Assembly (NCBI GenBank): GCA_910586295.1
Contig: CAJUGE010000095.1
Location: 1-37,554 of the forward strand
Length of the DNA: 37,554 nucleotides
Direction: 5' to 3'
Source: an uncultured Bacilli bacterium
Lineage (GTDB): Bacteria; Bacillota_I; Bacilli_A; RF39; UBA660
Part shown: positions 16,153-23,938 of the stretch, piece after piece
How positions within the stretch are numbered: the stretch's first letter is position 1
How the letters are laid out: every line of letters begins with the position of its first letter
Position numbers and translations under genes: made by a program
The notes under the pieces: generated by a model
Told to the model about the DNA's origin: nothing
The model's input: only the letters and a program-made list of their open reading frames with translations
The model's database searches: none

Positions 16153-16169
16153 ATGTCTTTTATTTTTTT
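16137..16169 (+). terminator. Terminator of the pilin-like gene, abutted by the TnpB element
   Basis: AAAAGACAT (16137-16145) and ATGTCTTTT (16153-16161) pair perfectly around the stop codon and lead into a T tract. The deleted TnpB element begins at 16173, directly after the tract. Confidence 0.8.
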
Positions 16170-16275
16170 ATTGTACAGGAAACTACAACTAATCTTTTGT
16201 ACCAAAATAACGAAAAAACGTTTGAATTACAAGTGGATGTATGTTATCATTAGTATAGTCAAGGAGGTGTTGAAC

Positions 16276-16608
16276 ATGACAGTGAATAAAGCATATAAAT
16301 TTATATTATATCCAAGTGAGTATAAAGATAAAGTGTATGAAAATATAAAAGTAGATTTAAATAGAAACTTAAACTATAAGTGCAAGTGGAGTAACAAAGA
16401 GTTAGTAAGTGTAAGTCCGTATTATGCAAGTAGTCAGATATGTAGTCAATGTGGACATAAAGACAAAAGCATGAAAGACTTAAATAAAAGAAAATACCAC
16501 TGTAGTGAATGTGGAAATAAAATAGATAGAGACATAAATGCGAGTCTAAACTTAATATATGAAGGAATAAAGTTGCTAATAAAATCAAATAAAATAGTAC
16601 AAGTGTAA
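16276..16608 (+). pseudogene. Truncated in-frame TnpB remnant
   Basis: A 110-codon frame starting at the same ATG and AAGGAGGTG as the full tnpB. It joins the N-terminus (MTVNKAYKFILYPSE) to YKDKVYENIKVDLNR and then to NLNYKCKW, the zinc finger (CSQCGHKD, CSECGN) and DRDINASLNL. Both deletions keep the frame. The protein lacks two of three catalytic acids, so it cannot be a nuclease. The downstream end also encodes part of the RNA. Whether selection kept the frame open is unknown. Confidence 0.8.
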
Positions 16609-16744
16609 AAGGCACTTATTAAATAGATAAAAAATCAAGTATGGTAGCGACTATCGGAAATTGGCCTGTGGAGGATGAGAATCTAGTGAAGCAGGAATCC
16701 AAGCTCGTGAGGTTTGGGGAATGAATTTATTCATTCTTTTGTTC
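16609..16744 (+). ncRNA. Omega-RNA region of the deleted TnpB element
   Basis: Homologous to 13224-13359, with the same three hairpins. H1: TGGTAG-CGA-CTATCG (16642-16656). H2: CCAAGC / GTTTGG (16699-16704 and 16712-16717). H3: GAATGAAT-TT-ATTCATTC (16719-16736). Its predicted guide would come from the flank starting TCTTATAATT after 16744, different from that of the full copy. Confidence 0.65.
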
Positions 16745-16807
16745 TCTTATAATTATCTAAGATTTTTATTATCACAGAAAAACACAAAAATAATCGTTTG
16801 CATATAT

Positions 16808-16845
16808 AAAAACGGGCATATAAAAAGTATATGTCTGTTTAACAT
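16808..16845. terminator. Strong hairpin, probable terminator of the minus-strand 47-residue ORF
   Basis: AAACGGGCATATA (16810-16822) and TATATGTCTGTTT (16828-16840) pair over 13 bp with two G.T wobbles. On the minus strand the stem ends in GTTTTTATAT, a typical U tract. Confidence 0.65.
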
Positions 16846-16857
16846 AAAATGAATTAA

Positions 16858-17001
16858 TTAGTTTTCTTTATATTCGTAAATGTTACCATTAACTCCAATA
16901 GAATAAATTGGTATTTTTTGTAAATAGTTTTCCTTTTTTCTTCTTTGACTTCTAGAGAGATTTTGACTTTCTTCAATTTCTTCTTTTAGTTCATTTTTCA
17001 T
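16858..17001 (-). CDS. Possible small protein of 47 residues
   Basis: ATG at 17001, stop TAA at 16858. The product is basic-acidic and helical at the N-terminus (MKNELKEEIEESQNLSRSQR), followed by KIPIYSIGVNGNIYEYKEN. It lies alone between the deleted TnpB element and parE, on the opposite strand, and is followed by a matching terminator hairpin, which supports it as a transcription unit. The ribosome site is poor (AAAGG about 12 nt upstream). No family is recognised. It could be a genuine small protein or a chance frame. Confidence 0.4.
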   Translation of the reverse strand: MKNELKEEIEESQNLSRSQRRKKENYLQKIPIYSIGVNGNIYEYKEN

Positions 17002-17143
17002 TATAACCAAATACCTTTATAATATAATTATCAAATTACATTTACTAAGAAAATTTTACTCTTTTTAGCTGTATAAAACAAAAAATTTTGACAAAATCTT
17101 TAAAGTTATGCTAATATAGAGTTTAGAGTGAACATAAGAAGTC

Positions 17144-17172
17144 TTTACATATGTAAACGCTTTATGTATAAT
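17144..17172 (+). promoter_or_regulatory. Promoter of parE-parC with a palindromic operator-like -35
   Basis: TTTACA (17144-17149), a 17-bp spacer and TATAAT (17167-17172). A perfect 14-bp palindrome, TTTACATATGTAAA (17144-17157), covers the -35 box and could be an operator. Confidence 0.75.
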
Positions 17173-17195
17173 GATTAGAGTAGGAAGTGATTTAT

Positions 17196-19097
17196 ATGGC
17201 ATATGATGATAAATCGATAAAAATATTAGAAGGACTTGAAGCAGTAAGGAAACGTCCTGGAATGTATATAGGTTCAACAGATAAACGTGGACTTCATCAT
17301 TTAGTATGGGAAATTGTGGACAATGCCGTAGACGAAGCAATAAACGGTTATGGTTCTAAAATATCAGTAACTATTACCAAATCTGGTAGCATTAGAGTAA
17401 GTGATGAAGGACGTGGAGTTCCATGTGGTATGCATGAAAGTGGAGTCTCAACTCCAGAAGTTATCTATACAGTACTTCATGCTGGTGGAAAATTTGAAAG
17501 TGGAGGCTACAAAGTAAGTGGTGGACTTCATGGTGTAGGTGCAAGTGTCGTAAATGCATTATCAAAAAAGATGGTAGTAAGAATATCAAGAGACGGACAC
17601 ATCCACGAAATAACATTCAAAGATGGAGGGAATGTAGATACTCCTCTTCAAGTAATTGGAAATACTAGAAGCACAGGTACTACAGTAGAGTTTTGGCCAG
17701 ACGAGACGATATTTGACACAACAAAATTTAGCTTTTCTACAATACAAGAAAGAATGCAAGAAAGTGCATTTTTAATAAAAGACTTAACAATTGAAATAAA
17801 AGATGAAATAGGAGAAAGAGAAAACACATTTCATTATGAAAATGGAATAGTATCATTTGTAGAATACATAAATGAAAACAAAACAACATTACATAAAACT
17901 ATAGATATGACTGGAGAAAAAAATGGAATTGAAGTAAATGTTGCTATGTGCTATACAGACTCTTATAACGAAAATATCATATCTTTTGTAAACAATGTCA
18001 AAACAATAGATGGTGGAACTCATGAAGCAGGGTTTAAGTCAGCAATAACAAAAGTATTTAATGAATATGTAAAAGATAATAATTTACTAAAAGGAAAAAA
18101 TACTTTATTAGAAGGTTCAGACACTAGGGAAGGCTTAACTGCAGTAATAAGTGTTAATATTCCAGAAAACTTATTACAATTTGAAGGACAAACTAAAGGA
18201 AAGCTAGGAACACCACAGGCTAGAAGTGTAGTAGAAAGCATAGTAAGTGAAAAACTATCATACTTTCTTGAAGAAAACAAAACAGTCGCAGGACTAATTC
18301 TAGATAAAGCACTAAAAAGCAAAGTGGCAAGAGAAGCCGCTAGAAAAGCAAGAGAAGAAGCAAGAAACGGAAAATCTAAATCAGATAAAAATAAAATATT
18401 AAACGGTAAACTTACTAAAGCTGCTGGAAAAAATCCAATGAAAAACGAACTCTTCTTAGTGGAGGGAGACTCAGCAGGTGGAAGTGCCAAAACAGGAAGA
18501 GATAGAAATATCCAAGCAATACTACCACTTCGTGGTAAAGTTTTAAACTGTGAAAAAGCAAGTACTAATGATATAAATGGAAACGAAGAATTGAATCTTA
18601 TCATACAAACTATAGGCGCAGGAGTAGGCTCGTCTTGTAACCCTAGCGAATCCAATTATGGTAAAGTAATAATAATGACCGATGCCGATGACGATGGGGC
18701 ACACATTCAAATACTTCTACTTACATTCTTCTATAGATTTATGAAACCATTAATAGAAGCAGGAATGATATTTGTAGCAAACCCACCATTATATTCAATT
18801 GAATATGCTAAAGTAAAAGAATACATTCAAACAGATGAAGACTTAGCAGAAAAAAAGAAAACAATAAAAGGTAGTTATAAAGTAAATAGATTTAAAGGTC
18901 TAGGTGAAATGGATGCAGAAGAACTATTTGAAACCACAATGGATCCTGAAAAACGTAGTTTAATAAAAGTAACAATAGAAGATGCTATGCTTGCAGAAAA
19001 AAGAGTAAGCGTACTTATGGGAGACAAAGTTGACCCTAGAAAAGAGTGGATAGAAGAAAACGTAGACTTCACTCTAGAAGATAATTTTAGGAGGTAG
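17196..19097 (+). CDS. parE: DNA topoisomerase IV subunit B
   Basis: The ATPase subunit of topoisomerase IV, which decatenates daughter chromosomes with ParC. The ATG at 17196 (MAYDDKSIKI) has AGGAAG 8 nt upstream; the GTG at 17187 is an alternative. Length 633 fits ParE. The GHKL ATPase motifs are present: EIVDNAVDEA (Glu39, Asn43, Asp46), DEGRGVP and GLHGVGASVVNAL. The transducer domain follows. The TOPRIM metal site is LVEGDSAGG (Glu near 423) and MTDADDDGAHI (near 494). ParE rather than GyrB is indicated by the partner, which is a ParC. parC follows after 2 nt with its ribosome site inside the parE tail. Confidence 0.95.
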   Translation: MAYDDKSIKILEGLEAVRKRPGMYIGSTDKRGLHHLVWEIVDNAVDEAINGYGSKISVTITKSGSIRVSDEGRGVPCGMHESGVSTPEVIYTVLHAGGKFESGGYKVSGGLHGVGASVVNALSKKMVVRISRDGHIHEITFKDGGNVDTPLQVIGNTRSTGTTVEFWPDETIFDTTKFSFSTIQERMQESAFLIKDLTIEIKDEIGERENTFHYENGIVSFVEYINENKTTLHKTIDMTGEKNGIEVNVAMCYTDSYNENIISFVNNVKTIDGGTHEAGFKSAITKVFNEYVKDNNLLKGKNTLLEGSDTREGLTAVISVNIPENLLQFEGQTKGKLGTPQARSVVESIVSEKLSYFLEENKTVAGLILDKALKSKVAREAARKAREEARNGKSKSDKNKILNGKLTKAAGKNPMKNELFLVEGDSAGGSAKTGRDRNIQAILPLRGKVLNCEKASTNDINGNEELNLIIQTIGAGVGSSCNPSESNYGKVIIMTDADDDGAHIQILLLTFFYRFMKPLIEAGMIFVANPPLYSIEYAKVKEYIQTDEDLAEKKKTIKGSYKVNRFKGLGEMDAEELFETTMDPEKRSLIKVTIEDAMLAEKRVSVLMGDKVDPRKEWIEENVDFTLEDNFRR

Positions 19098-19099
19098 TT

Positions 19100-21709
19100 A
19101 TGAAAAAAGATGTAGAAAAAAGTATTGTAGAAAAAATATATGACTATACTCTTGAAGAGATAATGGGAGATAGATTTGCAAGATACTCAAAAAGCATTAT
19201 TCAAGACCGTGCGCTTCCAGATGTAAGAGATGGATTAAAGCCTGTACAAAGAAGAATACTATTCTCTATGTACGAAAGTCACAATACTTATGATAAACCA
19301 TTTAGGAAAAGTGCTAAAGCAGTAGGTGACATCATGGGAAAATACCATCCTCATGGAGACTCTGCAATATATGATGCCCTTGTAAGATTGTCACAACCTT
19401 GGAAAATGAGAGAACCTCTAGTAGAAATTCACGGAAATAATGGTTCAATTGATGGAGATGGACCAGCAGCAAGTCGTTATACAGAAGCAAGACTATCAAA
19501 ACTATCAAACATACTACTAAAAGACATTGGAAAAGAAACAGTAATGATGACTTTGAACTATTCAGATGAAGACTTAGAACCAACCGTATTACCCGCACAT
19601 TTTCCAAACCTTTTAGTAAACGGCTCAACTGGAATTTCAGCAGGATACGCAACAAATATTCCACCACATAACCTTGGTGAAGTAATAGATGCAACAATAA
19701 AAAGAATAGATGCACCAACTTGTAGATTAGAAACAATACTAGAAATAATAAAAGGACCAGACTTTCCTACAGGCGGTGTAGTAGAAGGCCGTACAGGCTT
19801 AATGAATGCATATTCATCCGGAAAAGGCAAAGTAGTACTTCGTGCTAACTATGAAATAGTGAGTGACAAAGGTAAAAAACAAATAATAATAAAAGAAATA
19901 CCTTATGAAGTATTAAAAGAAACTTTAAAGAAAAAGATAGAAGATATAAAATCAGATAAGAAAATAGATGGAATAGTAGATGTAATAGATGAGTCAGACC
20001 GTGAAAACATGGCTAGGTTAGTAATTGAATTAAAAAAAGATGCAGATGCAACATTAATAACCAACTATTTACTAAAAAATACTGACTTACAAATAAACTA
20101 TAACTTTAATGTAGTTGCAATAGTAAACAAAAGACCTAAAACATTAGGAATACTTGAGATATTAGATGCTTTTATAGAACATAAAAAAGAAGTTGTAATA
20201 AATAGATGTAACTTTGACCTTACTCATGCAAAATCTAGAATGCATATAGTAGAAGGTTTAATAAAAGCTATGGATATATTAGATGAAATAATAAAGACTA
20301 TCCGTGCAAGTAAAAATAAATCAGACGCTATAGAAAACTTAGTTAAAGAATATGACTTCACAGAAGAACAAGCAACTGCTATAGTAATGATGCAATTATA
20401 CAAATTAACTAATACAGATGTAACAGATTTAGAAAATGAGTATAATGAATTAAAGAGCCTTATTACATACTTAAACAGTGTATTAAATGACGAAAGTGTC
20501 TTAAAAGGAGTAATGAAAGACGAACTACGTGCTATAAAAAAAGAATTTGCAACACCTAGACGTACAATAATACAAGATGAAATAACTGAAATAAAAATAG
20601 ATGAACTAAGCATGATACCTAAAGAAGATTTCATTGTAAGCGTAACTAAAAGCGGTTACATAAAGAAAATGTCTATAAAAAGTTATAATGCTAGCAGTGA
20701 TACTTCATTTGGTTTAAAAGAAGGAGACTACTGTATAGGACTTTATAAAATAAATAACATAGATACAATAATACTCATAACTAACTTAGGAAATTATTGC
20801 TATTTACCAGTAAGAGACATTGGTGAAGCTAAATATAAAGAAATAGGAAGACACATAAGTTCTTACATTGCTATTTCTGAAGGTGAGCAAATCGTGGCAT
20901 CATTTGGAATAAAATCATTTGACGAAAGAACTCTAACATTATTTAGTAAAAACGGAATGGTAAAAAGAACAGAACTTAAAAACTTACCAGTATCAAGATA
21001 TTCTAAAGCCATGGTTATATTCAAACTTAAGGATGATGACGAACTTATAAGTGCAAGTTTAAATGATGGAGATGTTTACATAATTACTAAGAATGGATTT
21101 GCATTAAAATTTGACAAAGAAGAAATACCAGTAGTAGGACTTAAAACTAGTGGAGTAAAAGGAATAAAACTTGTAGCAGATGAAGTTACCAATGGATTTA
21201 TCACAAACATTAGTCATGAATACATAACACTATTTACTTCTAGGAACACTGCAAAACGTATAAGACTTAGTGATATAGAATATTCAAAAAGAAGCCTTAA
21301 AGGCGAAAATATACTTAAAAGTCCAAAATCTAAAAAGTATGACATAATAAAATCCTATGCAGGAAGCACCAAAACAAACTATGGTATAATTTTAGATGAA
21401 CCAAAAACATTAAAATCTTCAGACATTAATATTATGGAAAAATCTTCTACTGGAAGCATAATTGAAAAAGAAGAGATAAAAAACATTTACAAAGAAGCAA
21501 GACTAAAAGTTATTGATGATAGTGAAAATAACAATCTTAATTCTAATGACGAACCTAAAGATGATAAACCCGTAGAAGAAGAACCTAAACAAACAGGAGA
21601 ATCAAAAGAAGAAACACAAGTTATTACTAAACAAGAAATTAAAGAAGAAAAAGAACAAGTATACGAAACAATGACAATGAGTGATTTCTTTGACGAATTT
21701 AAGCTTTAA
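19100..21709 (+). CDS. parC: DNA topoisomerase IV subunit A
   Basis: The DNA-breaking subunit of topoisomerase IV. The 869-residue protein opens like Firmicutes ParC (MGDRFARYSKSIIQDRALPD). The quinolone-resistance region reads HPHGDSAIYD, keeping Ser88 and with Asp at 92 where GrlA has Glu. The catalytic tyrosine is Tyr127 in AASRYTEARLS. The tower, coiled-coil and C-terminal beta-pinwheel follow. The last 60 or so residues form an unusual acidic, Lys/Glu/Pro-rich, probably disordered tail ending in MSDFFDEFKL, longer than in most ParC proteins. Translation is coupled to parE by AGGAGG 6 nt before the ATG. No clear terminator follows. Confidence 0.96.
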   Translation: MKKDVEKSIVEKIYDYTLEEIMGDRFARYSKSIIQDRALPDVRDGLKPVQRRILFSMYESHNTYDKPFRKSAKAVGDIMGKYHPHGDSAIYDALVRLSQPWKMREPLVEIHGNNGSIDGDGPAASRYTEARLSKLSNILLKDIGKETVMMTLNYSDEDLEPTVLPAHFPNLLVNGSTGISAGYATNIPPHNLGEVIDATIKRIDAPTCRLETILEIIKGPDFPTGGVVEGRTGLMNAYSSGKGKVVLRANYEIVSDKGKKQIIIKEIPYEVLKETLKKKIEDIKSDKKIDGIVDVIDESDRENMARLVIELKKDADATLITNYLLKNTDLQINYNFNVVAIVNKRPKTLGILEILDAFIEHKKEVVINRCNFDLTHAKSRMHIVEGLIKAMDILDEIIKTIRASKNKSDAIENLVKEYDFTEEQATAIVMMQLYKLTNTDVTDLENEYNELKSLITYLNSVLNDESVLKGVMKDELRAIKKEFATPRRTIIQDEITEIKIDELSMIPKEDFIVSVTKSGYIKKMSIKSYNASSDTSFGLKEGDYCIGLYKINNIDTIILITNLGNYCYLPVRDIGEAKYKEIGRHISSYIAISEGEQIVASFGIKSFDERTLTLFSKNGMVKRTELKNLPVSRYSKAMVIFKLKDDDELISASLNDGDVYIITKNGFALKFDKEEIPVVGLKTSGVKGIKLVADEVTNGFITNISHEYITLFTSRNTAKRIRLSDIEYSKRSLKGENILKSPKSKKYDIIKSYAGSTKTNYGIILDEPKTLKSSDINIMEKSSTGSIIEKEEIKNIYKEARLKVIDDSENNNLNSNDEPKDDKPVEEEPKQTGESKEETQVITKQEIKEEKEQVYETMTMSDFFDEFKL

Positions 21710-21736
21710 AAATATCAGTAAACAATTTGTTATCGA

Positions 21737-21764
21737 TTGACATTTGTGTAAAAAGTGGTACAAT
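21737..21764 (+). promoter_or_regulatory. Promoter of the lipoprotein gene
   Basis: TTGACA (21737-21742), a 16-bp spacer and TACAAT (21759-21764) preceded by TGG. It lies 28 bp before the ATG at 21793. Confidence 0.8.
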
Positions 21765-21792
21765 TGTACTTAGTCAAAGGGGGAAGATTAAA

Positions 21793-22236
21793 ATGACTAA
21801 AAAACAAATATTAGCGAGTTTTCTGGCAAGCTCGTTAGCACTAGGATGTATAAGTGGATGCGGTGCAAAAAAATCAGAAAGGACTATATTGGCTCAAGTA
21901 GATGAGATAAAAGAAGGGTATTATATTAATATTATAATGGCAAGCCCTGTATATAATGCTGAAGGACAAATTGAATATTATATAGCTCCAGATGGTTTTA
22001 TAGTAAAAGGTAATCTAGCATATCAAGTTAACCATAGAACAATTGTAAAACCTATAGTGCAAGTTACAAAAAATGGAACAGTAAGCTACAGTTTACCTAA
22101 TGGTGGAACATTAAGTAATGATGGCGTTAATGTAGTTGGTTATCAAGATAGAACTGTCACTGATGAAAATGTAATAGAAGAAATTCTAGAAGAATATTTA
22201 GAAAATAAAGATGCTAATAGAAAGACTTTGAAATAG
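21793..22236 (+). CDS. Hypothetical lipoprotein
   Basis: A 147-residue exported protein. The start at 21793 follows AAGGGGGAAG; the frame from 21727 would begin upstream of the promoter. The signal peptide runs MTKKQILASFLASSLALG and the lipobox ISGC places the lipid-modified cysteine at residue 23. The mature part is beta-rich with a repeated-looking pattern (IEYYIAPDGFIVKGNLAY, then VSYSLPNGGTLSNDG) and an acidic helical tail (ENVIEEILEEYLENKD). No family is recognised. It is monocistronic with its own promoter and terminator. Confidence 0.8.
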   Translation: MTKKQILASFLASSLALGCISGCGAKKSERTILAQVDEIKEGYYINIIMASPVYNAEGQIEYYIAPDGFIVKGNLAYQVNHRTIVKPIVQVTKNGTVSYSLPNGGTLSNDGVNVVGYQDRTVTDENVIEEILEEYLENKDANRKTLK

Positions 22237-22250
22237 AAGTCTTTTTCTTT
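22221..22250 (+). terminator. Terminator of the lipoprotein gene
   Basis: AAAGACTT (22221-22228) and AAGTCTTT (22237-22244) form a perfect stem overlapping the stop codon and are followed by TTCTTT. Confidence 0.85.
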
Positions 22251-22287
22251 TCTCACATTTATGATAGAATAATATTATGGTGAAGTT

Positions 22288-22992
22288 ATGAATCAAGATA
22301 TAAGTAAAATTATAAAAAAGATAAGAGAAGATAATAAATTAACCCAAAAAGAAATGGCAGACGAATTAGGTGTAACATTTCAAGCCGTTTCTAAATGGGA
22401 AAATGGTAAGAACATTCCAGACATTGCAATATTAACAGAAATAAGCAAAAAATATAATTATGATATAAACGAGCTTTTAGGCACAAAAAGTCAAGTTAAG
22501 TTAGAAAAAAGACACATTTTAATATTGTGTTCAACAATTATGGCAGTATGTCTAAGCTTAATAGTAGCATTCTATTATTTCAAAGACGACAATTTCAAGC
22601 TAAAAACTCTTTCGAGTAAATGTACAAACTTTAATATATATGGAAGCATTGCATACAATTCAAACAAATTATCAATGTATATTTCCGAAATCAATTATTG
22701 TGGCGAAGAAGATGATAATAAATATAAAGAAATAAAATGTTCATTATATGAAAAAAATGATAATGAGACAAAACTTATAGACGAATGCAATAAACGATAT
22801 GAAGAAGGAAAAACTATTGATACTATATTAAATGAAATAAATTTTAACGTAGAAGATTATAATAAGATTTGCAAATCATATAGCGAAGATAATATATTTT
22901 TAGAAATATCTGCTACTAATATTAATAATGAAATTAAGACATTTAATATTCCTCTAGGGACAAAAGATACTTGCAATAATAAAGAAAACTGA
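22288..22992 (+). CDS. Membrane-anchored XRE-family regulator
   Basis: A 234-residue protein with an N-terminal Cro/C1-type helix-turn-helix (residues 5-60: LTQKEMADELGVTFQAVSKW, then ENGKNIPDIAILTEISKKY). One membrane helix follows (residues about 74-95, HILILCSTIMAVCLSLIVAFYY). The remaining 135 residues should be outside the cell and contain four or more cysteines. This is the layout of one-component regulators that sense an extracellular or membrane signal. GGTGA lies 4 nt before the ATG. It sits between a lipoprotein and an exported thioredoxin-like protein, so a role in envelope stress or redox control is a reasonable but untested inference. Confidence 0.8.
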   Translation: MNQDISKIIKKIREDNKLTQKEMADELGVTFQAVSKWENGKNIPDIAILTEISKKYNYDINELLGTKSQVKLEKRHILILCSTIMAVCLSLIVAFYYFKDDNFKLKTLSSKCTNFNIYGSIAYNSNKLSMYISEINYCGEEDDNKYKEIKCSLYEKNDNETKLIDECNKRYEEGKTIDTILNEINFNVEDYNKICKSYSEDNIFLEISATNINNEIKTFNIPLGTKDTCNNKEN

Positions 22993-23061
22993 AATTCAAC
23001 CTAGAGTTGATTGAAAAAAATAAGAAATAATATAAAATTATTTTATAGAAAGAGGTAAATT

Positions 23062-23799
23062 ATGAAGAAAAGATTTATAATCAAAGCAAGTGTTTTAATA
23101 GTTTTAATAATAGGAATGACATTAGGATGTACTTTCTTAAAAGAAGACGATGTAAAAGAAGATAGCATAAAGTTTAAAGAAGAATATGAAGCATTAAATA
23201 ATACTGTAAGAGAAAGTGACGGTCAAAAATATAATAATATTGATATTAATGAAGACAACCCCATAAAATATGTAACGCCAAAAGAAGCAACAAAGATAAT
23301 AAAAGAAGAAAGTGGAGTAATATATATAGGAGCGCCTTGGTGTCCTTGGTGTAGAAATGCTATTCCAGTTTTGTTTGAAGCAACAAAAAATAATGGTGTA
23401 GATACAGTTTACTATGTAGACTTAACTGAATATAGAAATATTTGGGAAATAGTAGACGGAGAATTAGTTAAATCGCAAAAAGAAAAAGAAGGGTATTATG
23501 ACTTATTAAATGCCCTAGATGAAGTATTAGGAAGTAGCACTTATAAATTAAAAGATGAAAACGGACAAGAATATGACACTAATGAAAAAAGAGTATATAT
23601 GCCTATGGTTTTAGGAATAAAAGGTGGTAAAATAACTGAAACACATACTGGAACAGTAACTTTAAATGAAGGTCAAGACAAATATAGCGCATTAACAGAA
23701 ACTCAAAAAAATGAACTGTTAAATATATATGACAAACTTGTAAAGTCAAGCATACCTGAAGGAAAATGTGGTGTGGGATTAGATGATGCCTGTGATTAA
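23062..23799 (+). CDS. Exported thioredoxin-like protein (WCPWC)
   Basis: A 245-residue protein with an N-terminal hydrophobic segment (ASVLIVLIIGMTLGC) that acts as signal anchor or as an atypical lipoprotein signal (Cys23, box TLGC). The thioredoxin-fold active site is APWCPWCRNAIP near residues 92-103, and the cis-proline is probably in VYMPMVLGIKGG. A long insert of about 70 residues separates the two, longer than in classical thioredoxins. It probably acts as an extracytoplasmic disulphide reductase or oxidase; the two C-terminal cysteines (GKCGVGLDDACD) are unusual and could be substrate-like or a second redox pair. AAAGAGG lies upstream of the ATG. No membrane electron donor (CcdA) is nearby. 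Confidence 0.8.
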   Translation: MKKRFIIKASVLIVLIIGMTLGCTFLKEDDVKEDSIKFKEEYEALNNTVRESDGQKYNNIDINEDNPIKYVTPKEATKIIKEESGVIYIGAPWCPWCRNAIPVLFEATKNNGVDTVYYVDLTEYRNIWEIVDGELVKSQKEKEGYYDLLNALDEVLGSSTYKLKDENGQEYDTNEKRVYMPMVLGIKGGKITETHTGTVTLNEGQDKYSALTETQKNELLNIYDKLVKSSIPEGKCGVGLDDACD

Positions 23800-23817
23800 T
23801 CAGGTATTTTCTATTTC
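23786..23817 (+). terminator. Terminator of the thioredoxin-like gene
   Basis: ATGCCTG (23786-23792) and CAGGTAT (23801-23807) form a 7-bp stem across the stop codon, followed by TTTCTATTTCT. Confidence 0.7.
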
Positions 23818-23848
23818 TAAAAAATGAAATATCTTTGTATGTAGTTTA

Positions 23849-23875
23849 CGGATTACTCTAACCAACTGAGCAATT
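23849..23875 (-). repeat. Inverted tRNA D-arm fragment
   Basis: The minus strand reads GCTCAGTTGGTTAGAG (23871 to 23856), identical over 16 nt to the D arm of the tRNA gene at 23948-23963 and followed by a near copy of the next bases (TAATCCG against CATCCG). It lies upstream of that tRNA's promoter in opposite orientation. No full cloverleaf can be drawn, so it is a remnant. Confidence 0.7.
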
Positions 23876-23897
23876 TTAAAAAATTTTTACAAAGTAC

Positions 23898-23926
23898 TTG
23901 CAATTTTCTCAGTTTTAGTGTAATAT
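23898..23926 (+). promoter_or_regulatory. Promoter of the tRNA pair
   Basis: TTGCAA (23898-23903), a 17-bp spacer and TAATAT (23921-23926). The same TTGCAA -35 occurs before tRNA-Lys. Confidence 0.65.
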
Positions 23927-23938
23927 TATAAATGCGTT

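Larger units (their letters stand above)
16173..16744 (+). mobile_element. Internally deleted TnpB element (IS605/IS1341 type)
   Basis: A second copy with both ends intact (GTACAGGAAAC to TTTTGTTC), but 572 bp long against 1394 bp for the complete copy. Two internal deletions removed most of tnpB, including the RuvC Asp and Glu motifs. The promoter, start codon, zinc finger, final Asp motif and the omega-RNA region remain. It is a miniature derivative that could still supply guide RNA to the TnpB made by the full copy. Confidence 0.85.

Noticed and set aside
18020..18655. Long antisense reading frame within parE (211 codons)
   Set aside because: It mirrors the conserved parE coding frame, has no ribosome site or promoter, and its residues are the usual Ser/Leu-rich shadow.
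17187..19097. GyrB instead of ParE
   Set aside because: The partner gene has ParC hallmarks (GDRFARYSKSIIQDRALPD) and the two are coupled, so topoisomerase IV is preferred.
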